A stretch of DNA of 64,000 nucleotides from NCBI RefSeq assembly GCF_004917065.1, contig NZ_SSYA01000001.1, positions 1,010,550 through 1,074,549 on the forward strand. The letters run 5' to 3'. This stretch comes from Geomonas ferrireducens (GTDB lineage Bacteria; Desulfobacterota; Desulfuromonadia; Geobacterales; Geobacteraceae). Made by a program: the position numbers and the translations under genes. Shown here one piece after another: positions 19,265-28,525 of the stretch (position 1 is its first letter; every line of letters begins with the position of its first letter). The notes under the pieces were generated by a model that was not told where the DNA came from, searched no databases, and saw nothing but the letters and a program-made list of their open reading frames with translations.

Positions 19265-21117
19265 AAATCGCCCTCATCGCCATTCACCCGTACCCGTCGC
19301 CGCAAGCGGTGCCACTTGCCTGTGCCTTTCTCCGGGAGGCGCTTTTGTCCGACGCCACCCTCGCCGGGTGAGTCGACGCCGAGATCCTCGAGTTCTTCAC
19401 CGACGATGATCCCGCCGTGTGCGCCAGAACCGTCGCCTCCCACGCACCCGATCTCGTCGCCTTCTCGGTCTACGTCTGGAGCCGGGAGTGCGCCCTTGCC
19501 ATGGCCGGAGCCCTTCGCCAGCTGCTTCCTGCCGCCATCTTATGCGCCGGAGGCGCCGAGCCAACCGCCAACCCCGCCGGGCTTCTCGACGGCGCCTTCG
19601 ATTTCGTGGTCCGCGGCGAAGGTGAAACCGCCCTGCCGCAGGCGGTGCACCGCCTCCTGGAGGGTGGGCAATTGGACGGCATCCCGGGCGTGCTCCTGCC
19701 GGGCGCATCCTCTGCTCCCCTTCCCTCCCCAGCCGATCTGGAGACGATCCCGTCCCCTTACCTCTCGGGAAGGCTCGATCCTTCGGCCGTCGGCGGCGCG
19801 CTCTGGCAGCTCTCGCGCGGCTGCGACTTCGCCTGTTCTTTCTGCTTCGACCACAAGGGGGGAGGCGGAGTACGCCGGTTTTCCATGGAGAGGCTCGAGG
19901 CGGAGCTGCGCCTTTTCGCCCGCCTCAAGGTCCCCCAGGTCTTCGTGCTCGATTCCACCTTCAACAAGGTGCCCAAGCGCGCGAAGGAGATCCTGCGCCT
20001 GATCAGGAAGATGGCGCCGGACATCCACTTCCACTTCGAGGTGAGAAGCGAGTTCATCGACGCCGAGATGGCCGGGCTCTTCGCCTCCATCACCTGCTCG
20101 CTGCAGATCGGTCTGCAAAGCTCCGACGCCGCCGTGCTGCGCGGGGTGGGACGCGGCTTCGACCGCGACGACTTCGTGAACCGCGTTTTCCTCCTGAACC
20201 AAAGCGGCGCCATCTTCGGCTTCGACCTCATTTTCGGACTGCCGGGCGACACGCCGGAACTTTTCCGTTCTTCACTCGACTTCGCCCTGTCGCTGTACCC
20301 GAACCACCTCGACATCTTCCCGCTCGCCGTACTTCCCGGGACGCGGCTTTACGGCAAGGCGGAGTCACTCGGCCTGAAACACCTGGACACGCCCCCCTAC
20401 ACCGTCATCGCCACCCCCTGTTTCACGCCGCAGGAACTCGAGGATGCCGGCAGGCTTGCCGCCGCCTGCGATCTCTTCTACAGCAGGGGAAAGGCCGTTG
20501 CATGGTTCAACTCCGTGGTCGCCGCCTTGCGGCTCAGCCCGAGCGCCTTCTTGGCCCACTTCGCCGCTTTCATGGGGGAGACGTCGGAAGCCGATGTCCC
20601 CGAAGAGGCGATCTGGGGGATGCAGCGCACATTCATGGAGCGGATCTTCCAGGAACGCAGGAAGGCGAAGCTGTTACCGCTCGCCCTCGACCTGGTCGAC
20701 TACCACCATCATTACGCGTCGGCCCTCATGGCGACGCCGCCTAAGCCCCTCTCCCCGAAACGGCTGCAGAAGCTCGACCCGTTGCAGGAGCCTCTGCAGC
20801 TTTCCGCCAGCGCCACGCTGGCACGCTTCAACTACGAGGTGCTGGAAATCCTGGACGCCGGCGAGCCGGATCTCGCCGATTTCGCGTCCTGCTTCCAGGC
20901 CACCGGTTCCTGCGCCGTCATCTACCCCGCGCACGGCGAGGTGTGCACGGAATCGCTGTCACCCGCCTATTTCGAGCTTTTGACGGCCTTGGACGGGAAA
21001 AGGAGCGCACGGCAGCTTTGCCGAAAGGCACAACTCTCGGAAGAAGAGGCCCGGGAGTTCCTCGAATTCGCCATCGCTGAAGGGATCGTGCAGCTCGCGC
21101 TCCCTTCCCAAGATTAA
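19261..21117 (+). CDS. B12-binding radical SAM protein interrupted by an in-frame UGA
   Basis: Read from the ATG at 19261, which overlaps the previous stop, the frame gives a normal N-terminal strand and helix of a cobalamin-binding domain (MKIALIAIHPYPSPQ, then CAFLREALL), reaches TGA at 19369-19371 (codon 37), and continues in the same frame to 21117. The remainder has a Rossmann-like B12-binding region (to about residue 170), the radical SAM cluster motif CDFACSFC (CX3CX2C), the downstream core (GLPGDTPE) and a C-terminal extension of about 200 residues. Substrate unknown. Possible readings are a nonsense mutation of an Arg CGA codon, selenocysteine, a sequencing error, or an internal start (GTG 19417 or ATG 19501) that would lose the first strand and helix. 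No convincing SECIS element follows the UGA. Confidence 0.85.
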
Positions 21118-21509
21118 TGGGACCATTTTAGTCTTCTTTCTCACCCCAATCTCCTCCCCACTCATACAACCCCTGATACATTAAAAGAGAACAATACAGC
21201 CATCCGCCGCGTCTCCCTCCAATGTTGCGTGATTAATCATCACCCTGTCATAGATCTCAACCACACACAGCTGCCTTTATAAAAAAACCAATTACTTGCA
21301 AAGGCATACTTAATTTACGTACATCGTAACTATCGAGCTGGATTGTCACACACAAAGCGTGAGAATTCTTGAACGAGAAGTTGTATCCTGCTTATTAATT
21401 GACGCTTTTTCAGTTGATTTCTTAAGCCGCGCGTATTAAAGTAGCCGCCGTTGCGAGCGCCGACCCAGATTAAAGCGTTCTAAAACGATCCTAAATACAG
21501 GAGATCACA
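21118..21509. other. Long AT-rich leader region before the cbcL-type gene
   Basis: This 392-bp region has no gene and is clearly more AT-rich than its surroundings. No terminator follows the radical SAM gene. Two weak sigma-70 patterns are visible: TTGACG at 21399-21404 without a good partner, and TTGATT (21414-21419) with TAAAGT (21437-21442) at 17 bp. I looked for a GEMM-type (c-di-GMP/cGAMP) riboswitch, common before cytochrome genes in this group, and did not find its conserved core. Confidence 0.4.
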
Positions 21510-23360
21510 ATGGTTCAAGTCTTCACACGCCTCATCCCGCTGCTACTGCTCCTCGCACTAGCCCGGCCCGGTTTCGCAGCACAGGGCCTGGCCATCGACC
21601 CGGCAACCTGCCTTGGCTGCCACGGCAACAAGATTTCTGCCGAGCAGATGGCCAACTCGGTGCACGGCAAAAACGGCTGCACCAGCTGCCACATCGAGAT
21701 CGTTGAACTCGCCAAGCACATGAGGGGCGAGATCAAGGTGGGTAAGGTCCAGTGCGTGCGCTGCCATAAGAAGGAAGCGGCCGAACACGCAAGGAGTATC
21801 CACAGCGAGAAGGGCGTCGGGTGCGCGCAGTGCCACACCGACATGCACAGCCACACCTACTGGAACAAGGACAAGCGTAGGGTCATCGTCAAGTGCACCC
21901 AGTGCCACAAAGACGAGCGCGGCTTCAGCCAGTCCGTACACGGCAAGGGCGTCCTCGCCGGGAACCAGGATTCGGCAGCTTGCAACGACTGCCACAACCT
22001 GCACGAGATCAAGGCGCTTGGCGACCCGACCTCCAAGGAGAACCGCGAGTTCCACACCAAGGTTTGCCTCCGCTGCCACGCCGACCAGAAACTCGTCGAG
22101 CGTAACCACATCTCCGAAGTGGCCGTTAAGAGCTACATGGAAAGCTACCACGGCAAGAACTACCGCCTTGGCTACCCGGAGAAAGTTGCCGGCTGCGCCG
22201 ACTGCCACACCGCGCACGCCATCCTCCCCTCCAAGGATCCCAAGTCCTCGGTCAACCCGGCTAACCTGGTCGGCACCTGCGGCAAGTGCCACAGCAAGGG
22301 GAGCATGCTCTTCACCAAGTTTTACGCACACGGTGAGCACAACGACCGCGAGAAGTACCCCATCCTGTTCTACACCTTCATCGCGATGACCGGCCTGCTG
22401 GTCGGCACCTTCACCGTCTTCTGGATCCACACCCTGCTCTGGATGATCCGTGGCTTCGTGGAGAACCGTGAGAAGGCGGCAGCGCTCGAAGAAGGCATCA
22501 TCATGCATCACGTCCCCGAAGGGCACAAGCAGTACCGCCGCTTCAGAAGGGTCCACGTGTTCATGCACCTGCTGGTCATCATCAGCTTCCTCGGCCTCTC
22601 ACTCACCGGTCTGCCGCTCAAGTTCAGCGACCAGGTATGGGCGAAGTTCCTCATGGATCTTTACGGCGGGGCGCCCAACGCAGGCTTCTTCCACAGGATC
22701 TGCGCCGGCATCACCTTCGTCTACTTCTCCATGGCCCTTGTCATGAGTGTCCACTTCCTCTTCATCAGGAAGGACGTCAAGGGGAACCCGATCCAGAGGC
22801 TCTTCGGACCTGACTCCCTCTGCCCGAACCTGCGCGATATCAGCGACGTGATCGGCATGGTCCGCTGGTTCTTCTTCAAAGGTCCGAAGCCGACCTTCGA
22901 AAGGTGGACCTACTGGGAGAAATTCGACTTCATCGCAGTCTTCTGGGGTATGTTCGCCATCGGCGGCTCCGGCCTGATGCTCTGGTTCCCCGAGTTCTTC
23001 GGCATGTTCCTGCCGGGTTGGGCCTTCAACGTGGCCACCATCATCCACTCGGACGAGGCGCTCCTGGCAACCGGCTTCATCTTCTCGGTCCACTTCTTCA
23101 ACACCCACGGACGTCCTGAGAAGTTCCCGATGGACTTCGTCATCTTCAACGGCCAAATGTCCAAGCACGAGTTCGTCGAAGAGCGTGGCGATCAGTGGGC
23201 GCGTTACGAGAAGGACGGGATCACCGAGCAGTTCGCGGCCAAGAAGTCTTCCGGCATCTTCTACGACTTCTGCCTGAAGGCCTTCGGCTTCACCGCGCTG
23301 TTCACCGGCATCACCCTGCTGATGCTGATGATCTACGCCTTCATGCACCCGCACCACTAA
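21510..23360 (+). CDS. cbcL: Inner-membrane c/b-type multihaem cytochrome, CbcL-like
   Basis: A 616-residue protein. A signal peptide (ending near GFAAQG) leads to a periplasmic domain with nine CXXCH motifs: CLGCH, CTSCH, CVRCH, CAQCH, CTQCH, CNDCH, CLRCH, CADCH and CGKCH, all before residue 275. The C-terminal half has about five membrane helices with conserved His residues (VFMHLLVII, FFHRICAG, MSVHFLF, SVHFFNTHG) able to hold b haems, as in membrane formate dehydrogenase or hydrogenase gamma subunits. Nine c haems plus a di-haem b domain is the architecture of Geobacter CbcL, the inner-membrane quinol oxidase used with low-potential acceptors. From memory, cbcL in G. sulfurreducens also lies near glmU and glmS (not checked). 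AGGAG precedes the ATG. Confidence 0.9.
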   Translation: MVQVFTRLIPLLLLLALARPGFAAQGLAIDPATCLGCHGNKISAEQMANSVHGKNGCTSCHIEIVELAKHMRGEIKVGKVQCVRCHKKEAAEHARSIHSEKGVGCAQCHTDMHSHTYWNKDKRRVIVKCTQCHKDERGFSQSVHGKGVLAGNQDSAACNDCHNLHEIKALGDPTSKENREFHTKVCLRCHADQKLVERNHISEVAVKSYMESYHGKNYRLGYPEKVAGCADCHTAHAILPSKDPKSSVNPANLVGTCGKCHSKGSMLFTKFYAHGEHNDREKYPILFYTFIAMTGLLVGTFTVFWIHTLLWMIRGFVENREKAAALEEGIIMHHVPEGHKQYRRFRRVHVFMHLLVIISFLGLSLTGLPLKFSDQVWAKFLMDLYGGAPNAGFFHRICAGITFVYFSMALVMSVHFLFIRKDVKGNPIQRLFGPDSLCPNLRDISDVIGMVRWFFFKGPKPTFERWTYWEKFDFIAVFWGMFAIGGSGLMLWFPEFFGMFLPGWAFNVATIIHSDEALLATGFIFSVHFFNTHGRPEKFPMDFVIFNGQMSKHEFVEERGDQWARYEKDGITEQFAAKKSSGIFYDFCLKAFGFTALFTGITLLMLMIYAFMHPHH

Positions 23361-23380
23361 GCGGCTGCTGAACCTGCAGT

Positions 23381-23421
23381 AAAAAAGGGGCCTCCCATTC
23401 GGGAGGCCCCTTTTTGTTTTT
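23381..23421. terminator. Bidirectional intrinsic terminator between cbcL and priA
   Basis: A perfect 10-bp GC-rich stem (GGGGCCTCCC at 23387-23396 and its complement at 23401-23410) with loop ATTC. It is preceded by A6 and followed by TTTTTGTTTTT, so it can end transcripts from both convergent genes. Confidence 0.93.
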
Positions 23422-23473
23422 AGCCGTCTGACTTGTCCGACTGGTCAGACGGCTTCGTCGAGGGAAGCAGCAG

Positions 23474-25732
23474 CTAAAGCATGTCCACCGGATCGACGTC
23501 GATGGTGAAGCGTACCGTGGAGGGGTGGTTGAAGCCGCCGCGAAAATGGAAGAGGAGCCGGTGCAGGTCGGCACGCTCCACCCCTTTCAGAAGGATCTGC
23601 CAACGGAACCGTCCGCGCACCTTTCCAAGCGGCGCGGTTACCGGGCCTAGCACCTCGACCCTCAAGCGTGCCTCCCTCTTGATCTTGCGCAAAAGCGCCG
23701 CCGCCTCGTCCGCGGCACTCTCACCCTGGCGTGCAGCCACCGCGGAGAAGGTGAGCGCGGCCAGGTGCGCGAAGGGAGGATACCCCACCTCCTCACGGAA
23801 GGCGATCTCTTCGCGGTAAAACGCCTCGTAGTCGTGGGCGACCGCGTGGGTGAGGGCGTAGTGGCCGGGAGCGAGCGTCTGCACGAAGACCCGACCCGGC
23901 TTGTCGCCGCGCCCGGCCCGCCCCATCACCTGGGTCACCAGTTGGAAGGTGCGCTCGGCGCTCCTGAAGTCGGGAAGGTTCAGCGAGGCGTCGGCGGAGA
24001 GCACCCCGACCAGGGTGACGCCGGGAAAATCGTGCCCCTTGGCGATCATCTGGGTCCCGATCAGGATGTCGACCGACCCCTCCTCCAGCTCCTTCAGGAC
24101 GCGCGCATGCCCCCCCTTACCCTTTGTCGAGTCCCGGTCCATGCGCGAGACGCGTGCGTCCGGGAAGAGCTTCTGGACCTGATCCTCGACCCGTTCCGTG
24201 CCGCGCCCGAGCATGGTGATCGCACCGCTCTTGCAGTCGGGGCAACTGGCGGGGGGGAGCATGGTGAAGTCGCAGTAGTGGCAGACGTGCTTTCCCTTGA
24301 TGCGGTGGAAGGTAAGGGTGACGGCACAGTTGGGGCAGCGCAGAACGTGGCCGCAGGTCTCGCAGACGAGGTAGGTGGCGAAGCCGCGCCGGTTCAAAAA
24401 GAGAAGGGTCTGCCCCCCGGCGTCCAGGTTCTCCCCCATCGCCTCGACGAGTTCGGGGAGGAAGGTCTCTCCCTTCTGGTTGCGGGCATCCAGCATCGTC
24501 GTCACCGGCATCGGGAGTTCGCGCACCCGGTCCGGGAGGTGCAGGTAGCCGAGCCTGCCGTGCATCGCGGCGTGGTAGCTCGTGACGAGCGGGGTGGCCG
24601 AGCCGAGGATCACTACGGCGCCGGCCTGCTTGCCGCGCACGAGGGACAGGTCGCGGGCGTTGTAACGCACCCCCTCGGACTGCTTGTAGCTCCCCTCGTG
24701 CTCCTCGTCGACCACGATCACTCCTACCCCCTGCAGGGGGGCGAAGAGCGCGGAACGGGCGCCGATGACGATGGAGGCCTCTCCGCGCCGGATGCGGCGC
24801 CACTCGTCGTAGCGCTCCCCGTCGGAAAGCCCGGAGTGCAGCACCGCGATGCCGCAGTCGAAGCGACGCTTGAAGCGACCGACCAGCTGCGGGGTCAGGG
24901 CGATTTCTGGGACGAGGACGAGGGCCGTCTTCCCGGCGGCCAAGGCGATCGCGATGGTCTGCAGGTAAACCTCGGTCTTGCCGCTCCCGGTGACCCCGTG
25001 CAGCAGAAACGGCGCGAAGGAGCTCGCATTTAGTGCGGCGGTGAGCCGGGCGAGCGCCTCGCCCTGGGCGGGGTTCAGAGGCAGGGGTGCGTCGTGCCCG
25101 AAACTCTGGGCCTTGAACGGGTCGCGGTACACCTCGCGCTGGGAGAGCCTTGCCGCGCCGAGTTCCACCAGGCGAGCGAGCTGCGCCGTACAGCTCCCGA
25201 AGCGCTCTCTGAGCTCGGGCCCTGAGCACGGTCCCACATCGAGAAGGTACTCCAGGATCTCCAGCCCCTTGCCCCGCGGGCGCGCCGCGCATTCCGGATC
25301 CGCGGTGTAGATCCGCTCGGTGCGCACGCTTTTCCCACCGGCTAGGTACTCCTTGAGGACCGGGGTGCCGTCCTCGGACTCCTCGCAGCGGTAGCGGCTC
25401 ACCACGTTGATCCCGGCGGGAAGCGCCATCTTGATCACCTCGCCCAGCGGGTGCAGGTAATATCCGGCGATGAAGCGGTAGAAGTCGAGTTCGGGGGGGG
25501 TGAAGAGCGGTTCCTCGTCGAGAACGTCGAGGACCTCCTTGAGCTCCCCCGCGCCAGGATGATCGCCGTCTCCCAGGAGGTACCCGGTGACCTTGCGACG
25601 GCCGAAGGGGACGAGGACGCGCTTGCCGGCCACGGCCACGGACGAGAGGCGTTCGGGCACGAGGTAATGGAAGCTTCCCTCCAGGGGGAGGGGGATGGCG
25701 ACCTCTACGATGTGCTGGCGGGCTGTCTGCAT
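23474..25732 (-). CDS. priA: Primosomal protein N' (replication restart helicase)
   Basis: A 752-residue superfamily 2 helicase that reloads the replisome at stalled forks. The N-terminal 3'-DNA-binding domain starts at HIVEVAIPLPLEG. The helicase core has Walker A GVTGSGKTEVYLQ, the DEEH box (VIVDEEHEGSYKQ) and motif VI (QVMGRAGRG). Between motifs IV and V lies the zinc-binding insert, with paired cysteines CETCGHVLRCPNC and CHYCDF/CPDC. Length and domain order are normal. The ATG at 25732 begins the conserved N-terminus. Its 3' end faces cbcL across a bidirectional terminator. Confidence 0.97.
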   Translation of the reverse strand: MQTARQHIVEVAIPLPLEGSFHYLVPERLSSVAVAGKRVLVPFGRRKVTGYLLGDGDHPGAGELKEVLDVLDEEPLFTPPELDFYRFIAGYYLHPLGEVIKMALPAGINVVSRYRCEESEDGTPVLKEYLAGGKSVRTERIYTADPECAARPRGKGLEILEYLLDVGPCSGPELRERFGSCTAQLARLVELGAARLSQREVYRDPFKAQSFGHDAPLPLNPAQGEALARLTAALNASSFAPFLLHGVTGSGKTEVYLQTIAIALAAGKTALVLVPEIALTPQLVGRFKRRFDCGIAVLHSGLSDGERYDEWRRIRRGEASIVIGARSALFAPLQGVGVIVVDEEHEGSYKQSEGVRYNARDLSLVRGKQAGAVVILGSATPLVTSYHAAMHGRLGYLHLPDRVRELPMPVTTMLDARNQKGETFLPELVEAMGENLDAGGQTLLFLNRRGFATYLVCETCGHVLRCPNCAVTLTFHRIKGKHVCHYCDFTMLPPASCPDCKSGAITMLGRGTERVEDQVQKLFPDARVSRMDRDSTKGKGGHARVLKELEEGSVDILIGTQMIAKGHDFPGVTLVGVLSADASLNLPDFRSAERTFQLVTQVMGRAGRGDKPGRVFVQTLAPGHYALTHAVAHDYEAFYREEIAFREEVGYPPFAHLAALTFSAVAARQGESAADEAAALLRKIKREARLRVEVLGPVTAPLGKVRGRFRWQILLKGVERADLHRLLFHFRGGFNHPSTVRFTIDVDPVDML

Positions 25733-25762
25733 TTAGTAGAGATGTCTGCTGCGTTAAGGGTT

Positions 25763-25792
25763 GACCCCCTCCCCCCGGAGGGGGGGGAGGTC
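25763..25792. repeat. C/G-tract hairpin between priA and the flavodiiron gene
   Basis: GACC and GGTC ends close a hairpin made largely of a C-tract against a G8 tract, with one A/C mismatch and one G-T pair. On the minus strand it lies just after the flavodiiron stop codon and before the priA start. It lacks a U-tract, so it may slow polymerase or be a partial terminator. The G8 run is prone to slippage. Confidence 0.4.
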
Positions 25793-25829
25793 GTAAGGGG
25801 AAGGAAGGGGGAGCGTGAAGCTGAGCGGA

Positions 25830-27017
25830 TTACTTTTTCAGAACCTCTTCGGCCACCGCACGTCCGAGGGCCTCGCACTCGGCGATAATCTCGGGCTTGG
25901 GCATGAAGGGGGAGCGCACGAAGGGGTGCGGGAGCTTGAAGTTCATGCTCTTCAGCCTCTCCTCGGCCATGCGGCACGCCTCGCCCGACCAGCCGTAGCT
26001 GCCGAAAACCCCGCCGATGCTCCCCTTGAGGCTCACCGTCGAGAGGTAGGCAAGCACGTCCCACATCGGCTTCGGGATGTCGCGGTTGATGGTCGGGGTG
26101 CCGAAGATGAGCGCGTCGCACTCCTCCATGAGGTCACGGATGTCTGCCACGGAGGCGTGGTTGATGTGGCACAGGGTAACGTGCACGCCGGCCTCGCCCG
26201 CCCCCTTCGCCACCGCCTCGGCCATCTGCTCCGTGTTGCCGTGCGGGGAGATGTAGAACACCGCGATGCGGCGCCCCGCGGCTTTGGGCTCGGACCACTT
26301 GCGGTACATGTCGATCGCTTTCCTCGCATCGGCGCGGTAGACCGGGCCGTGGCTCGGGCAGAGCATGTTCAGCTCGACGCCGTCGAGCTTTGCCACCGCC
26401 TGGAGGATGCGCTCCTTGAAGGGACGCATGATGCAGTCGAAGTAGAAGCGGGTCTCGCCGGAGAAATCGGGGCACTCGTCAGCGAAGAGGGCCTCGGGGG
26501 AGTAGTGGGAGCCGAAGGCGTCGCAGGAGAAAAGGGCGCGGTCCTCCTCGAGCAGAGTGAACATGGTGTCCGGCCAGTGCAGAAACGGCGCAGCAATGAA
26601 GCGCAGGGTGCGTCCGCCGAGGTCGATCTGATCGTTATCCTTCACGATCTTCGACTCGAAGGGGGTGTGGATCTGATTCCCGAGGAAGGTGCGCGCCGCC
26701 TGGCTGGATACCACGATCGCCTTCGGGCAGTGCTGCAGCAGCTTGGAAAGGGAGCCGGAGTGGTCCGGTTCCGAGTGGTTCACCACGATGTAGTCCACGC
26801 TCGCGGGATCGATGAGGGAACGGATCTTCTCGAGGTACTCGTCGAAGCGCTTGGCCTTGACGGTGTCGATGATGGCTATCTTGCTCTCCCCCTGCACGAG
26901 GTAGGAGTTGTACGTGGTACCGTGTTCGGTGGGAAAGAGATCGTCGAAGACGGCGAGGCTCGGGTCCTTGACCCCGATCCAGTGGAGACCCTTCCCTAAC
27001 TCGACTGCTGCAGACAT
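25830..27017 (-). CDS. Flavodiiron protein (A-type flavoprotein)
   Basis: A 395-residue soluble protein. The N-terminal metallo-beta-lactamase-like domain carries the diiron ligands of the family (NHSEPDHSG, i.e. HxExDH, and a downstream CPSHGPVYR His). The C-terminal flavodoxin domain has the FMN loop SPHGNTEQMA, GTPTINRDIP and FGSYGWSGEA. Flavodiiron proteins reduce O2 to water or NO to N2O and protect anaerobes from oxygen or nitrosative stress; which substrate is used cannot be told. There is no extra C-terminal rubredoxin or flavin reductase domain. An ATG nine codons upstream (27044) has no ribosome site, while AGGGGG precedes the ATG at 27017. Confidence 0.93.
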   Translation of the reverse strand: MSAAVELGKGLHWIGVKDPSLAVFDDLFPTEHGTTYNSYLVQGESKIAIIDTVKAKRFDEYLEKIRSLIDPASVDYIVVNHSEPDHSGSLSKLLQHCPKAIVVSSQAARTFLGNQIHTPFESKIVKDNDQIDLGGRTLRFIAAPFLHWPDTMFTLLEEDRALFSCDAFGSHYSPEALFADECPDFSGETRFYFDCIMRPFKERILQAVAKLDGVELNMLCPSHGPVYRADARKAIDMYRKWSEPKAAGRRIAVFYISPHGNTEQMAEAVAKGAGEAGVHVTLCHINHASVADIRDLMEECDALIFGTPTINRDIPKPMWDVLAYLSTVSLKGSIGGVFGSYGWSGEACRMAEERLKSMNFKLPHPFVRSPFMPKPEIIAECEALGRAVAEEVLKK

Positions 27018-27079
27018 GCCGCTACCCCCTGTCTTATCTTTCATAACGGCCGGATGCCGGCCCGCGCTCAGTTGACAAG

Positions 27080-27108
27080 CGGCCCCGCGGCGATGCGCCG
27101 TGGGGCCG
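27080..27108. repeat. Strong 12-bp hairpin between the RhlE-type helicase and flavodiiron genes
   Basis: Positions 27080-27091 pair with 27097-27108 (one G-T pair), starting CGGCCCC and ending GGGGCCG. It lies downstream of the helicase stop and upstream of the flavodiiron start on the minus strand. No T-run follows on either strand, so termination is uncertain. It may separate the two transcripts or stabilise an mRNA end. Confidence 0.45.
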
Positions 27109-27160
27109 TATACACAGATGCGAACTGTACCAAAATCAAAAGCTTAAAGCAAGGAAAAGG

Positions 27161-28525
27161 CTAGTTTCCAGCGCCGTCCCTGCCGCGGCGATACTCGACC
27201 ACCACCTGCGCGTCGCGCCTTCCCGAGCGCCCTGCCGGTGCGGGACGCCCACCCTGTCCGGGACGTCCGCCGTGACCTGCGCGCTCGTTCTGGCCGGGAC
27301 GCCCCTTGGCACCGAACGGCTTCTTCCTCGGGTCGAAACCGGGACGCCCTTTCCTGGCACCGGGGCCGCCGTTGTTCCTTCTCAGGGGGCGGGTCGGCTC
27401 GAACCCCTCGATGACGTGCTGCGGCAGCGGCTTGCCGGTCAGGCGCTCGATGCGGTCCAGGTAGGCCACTTCGTTCATGGAGCAGAAGGAGATGGCGATC
27501 CCGGTGGCGCCGGCGCGGCCGGTCCTGCCGATCCTGTGCACGTAGTCCTCGGCGAACTTCGGCAGATCGTAGTTGATGACGTGGCTGATCCCGGAGACGT
27601 CCAGACCGCGGGCGGCGACATCGGTGGCGACAAGCAGGCGCACCTTGCCGCGGCGCATGTTGGTGATGGTCTTGTTGCGCGCTCCCTGCGACATGTCGCC
27701 GTGCAGCGCGGCCGCGGCGTGTCCCTGGGAGTAGAGCTCGAAGGCCAACTGGTCGGCGTCCTTCTTGGTCGCGGAGAAGATGATCGCCTTGGTGACGCTC
27801 GCGTCGGAGACCAGGTGCTGCAGCAGGCGGTTTTTGTGGCGCATGTCGTCGGTTACGTGCAGGCGCTGCTCGATATGGAGGTTCGTGGCCTGCGTTACGT
27901 CAACCGCGACGCGGACCGGATCCTTCAAAAGACGCTGGGCGAGCTTCGCCATGGGGTCGTCCATGGTGGCGGTGAAGAGCAGCGTCTGGCGCTCGGTCGG
28001 AGCCGCGGCGGCGATGCGGTCGACGTCCTCGGAGAAGCCCATGTCGAGCATGCGATCCGCCTCATCCAGGACCAGCATCTCGAGACGGGAGAAGTTGATG
28101 GTGCGGCGGTCGAGGTGATCGATCAGGCGCCCGGGGGTGGCGACGATGATGTCGACCGGGCTGGACAACAGCATCATCTGGTCGCGGTAGGGCATACCGC
28201 CAAGGATCGAGCCGCAGCGCACGCGCATGAACTTGCCGTACGTCCTGATCGCGTCAACCACCTGGATGGCGAGTTCGCGGGTCGGCGTCAGCACGAGGAC
28301 GCGCGGCCCCTTGCCGCGCACCGGCGACGGAACGAGCAGACGCTCCAGCGCGGGGAGAACGAAGGAGGCGGTCTTGCCGGTACCAGTCTGGGCGCTGCCG
28401 ATCAGGTCGCGCCCGGAAAGCGCGAGCGGAATCGATTCGGCCTGGATCGGGGTGGGCTCGGTGTAGCCGCAGGCGTTGATTGCTTTGAGAAGAGGTGCGG
28501 AAAGGTTCAGTGCTTCAAAAGACAT
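27161..28525 (-). CDS. DEAD-box RNA helicase, RhlE-like
   Basis: A 454-residue ATP-dependent RNA helicase. The core has the Q motif region (CGYTEPTPIQAESIP), Walker A AQTGTGKTASF, DEAD box LVLDEADRMLDMGF, motif III as TAT (LLFTATMD) and motif VI HRIGRTGRAG. The C-terminal tail of about 80 residues is rich in Gly, Arg, Pro and Lys, which in RhlE-type proteins promotes RNA binding and ribosome assembly roles. The open frame continues 68 codons upstream with no conserved sequence; AAGGAAACAC before the ATG at 28525 fixes the start. A long non-coding leader region precedes it, suggesting post-transcriptional control, but no RNA motif is recognised. Confidence 0.92.
   Translation of the reverse strand: MSFEALNLSAPLLKAINACGYTEPTPIQAESIPLALSGRDLIGSAQTGTGKTASFVLPALERLLVPSPVRGKGPRVLVLTPTRELAIQVVDAIRTYGKFMRVRCGSILGGMPYRDQMMLLSSPVDIIVATPGRLIDHLDRRTINFSRLEMLVLDEADRMLDMGFSEDVDRIAAAAPTERQTLLFTATMDDPMAKLAQRLLKDPVRVAVDVTQATNLHIEQRLHVTDDMRHKNRLLQHLVSDASVTKAIIFSATKKDADQLAFELYSQGHAAAALHGDMSQGARNKTITNMRRGKVRLLVATDVAARGLDVSGISHVINYDLPKFAEDYVHRIGRTGRAGATGIAISFCSMNEVAYLDRIERLTGKPLPQHVIEGFEPTRPLRRNNGGPGARKGRPGFDPRKKPFGAKGRPGQNERAGHGGRPGQGGRPAPAGRSGRRDAQVVVEYRRGRDGAGN

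Noticed and set aside
19372-19415. A SECIS-like hairpin after the UGA of the radical SAM gene
   Set aside because: Only a four-base-pair stem with a three-base loop is present; the conserved loop G residues and bulged U are absent and it sits too close to the UGA.
21118-21509. A GEMM-type riboswitch before the cbcL-type gene
   Set aside because: The conserved core and tetraloop-receptor pattern could not be found by eye on the plus strand.
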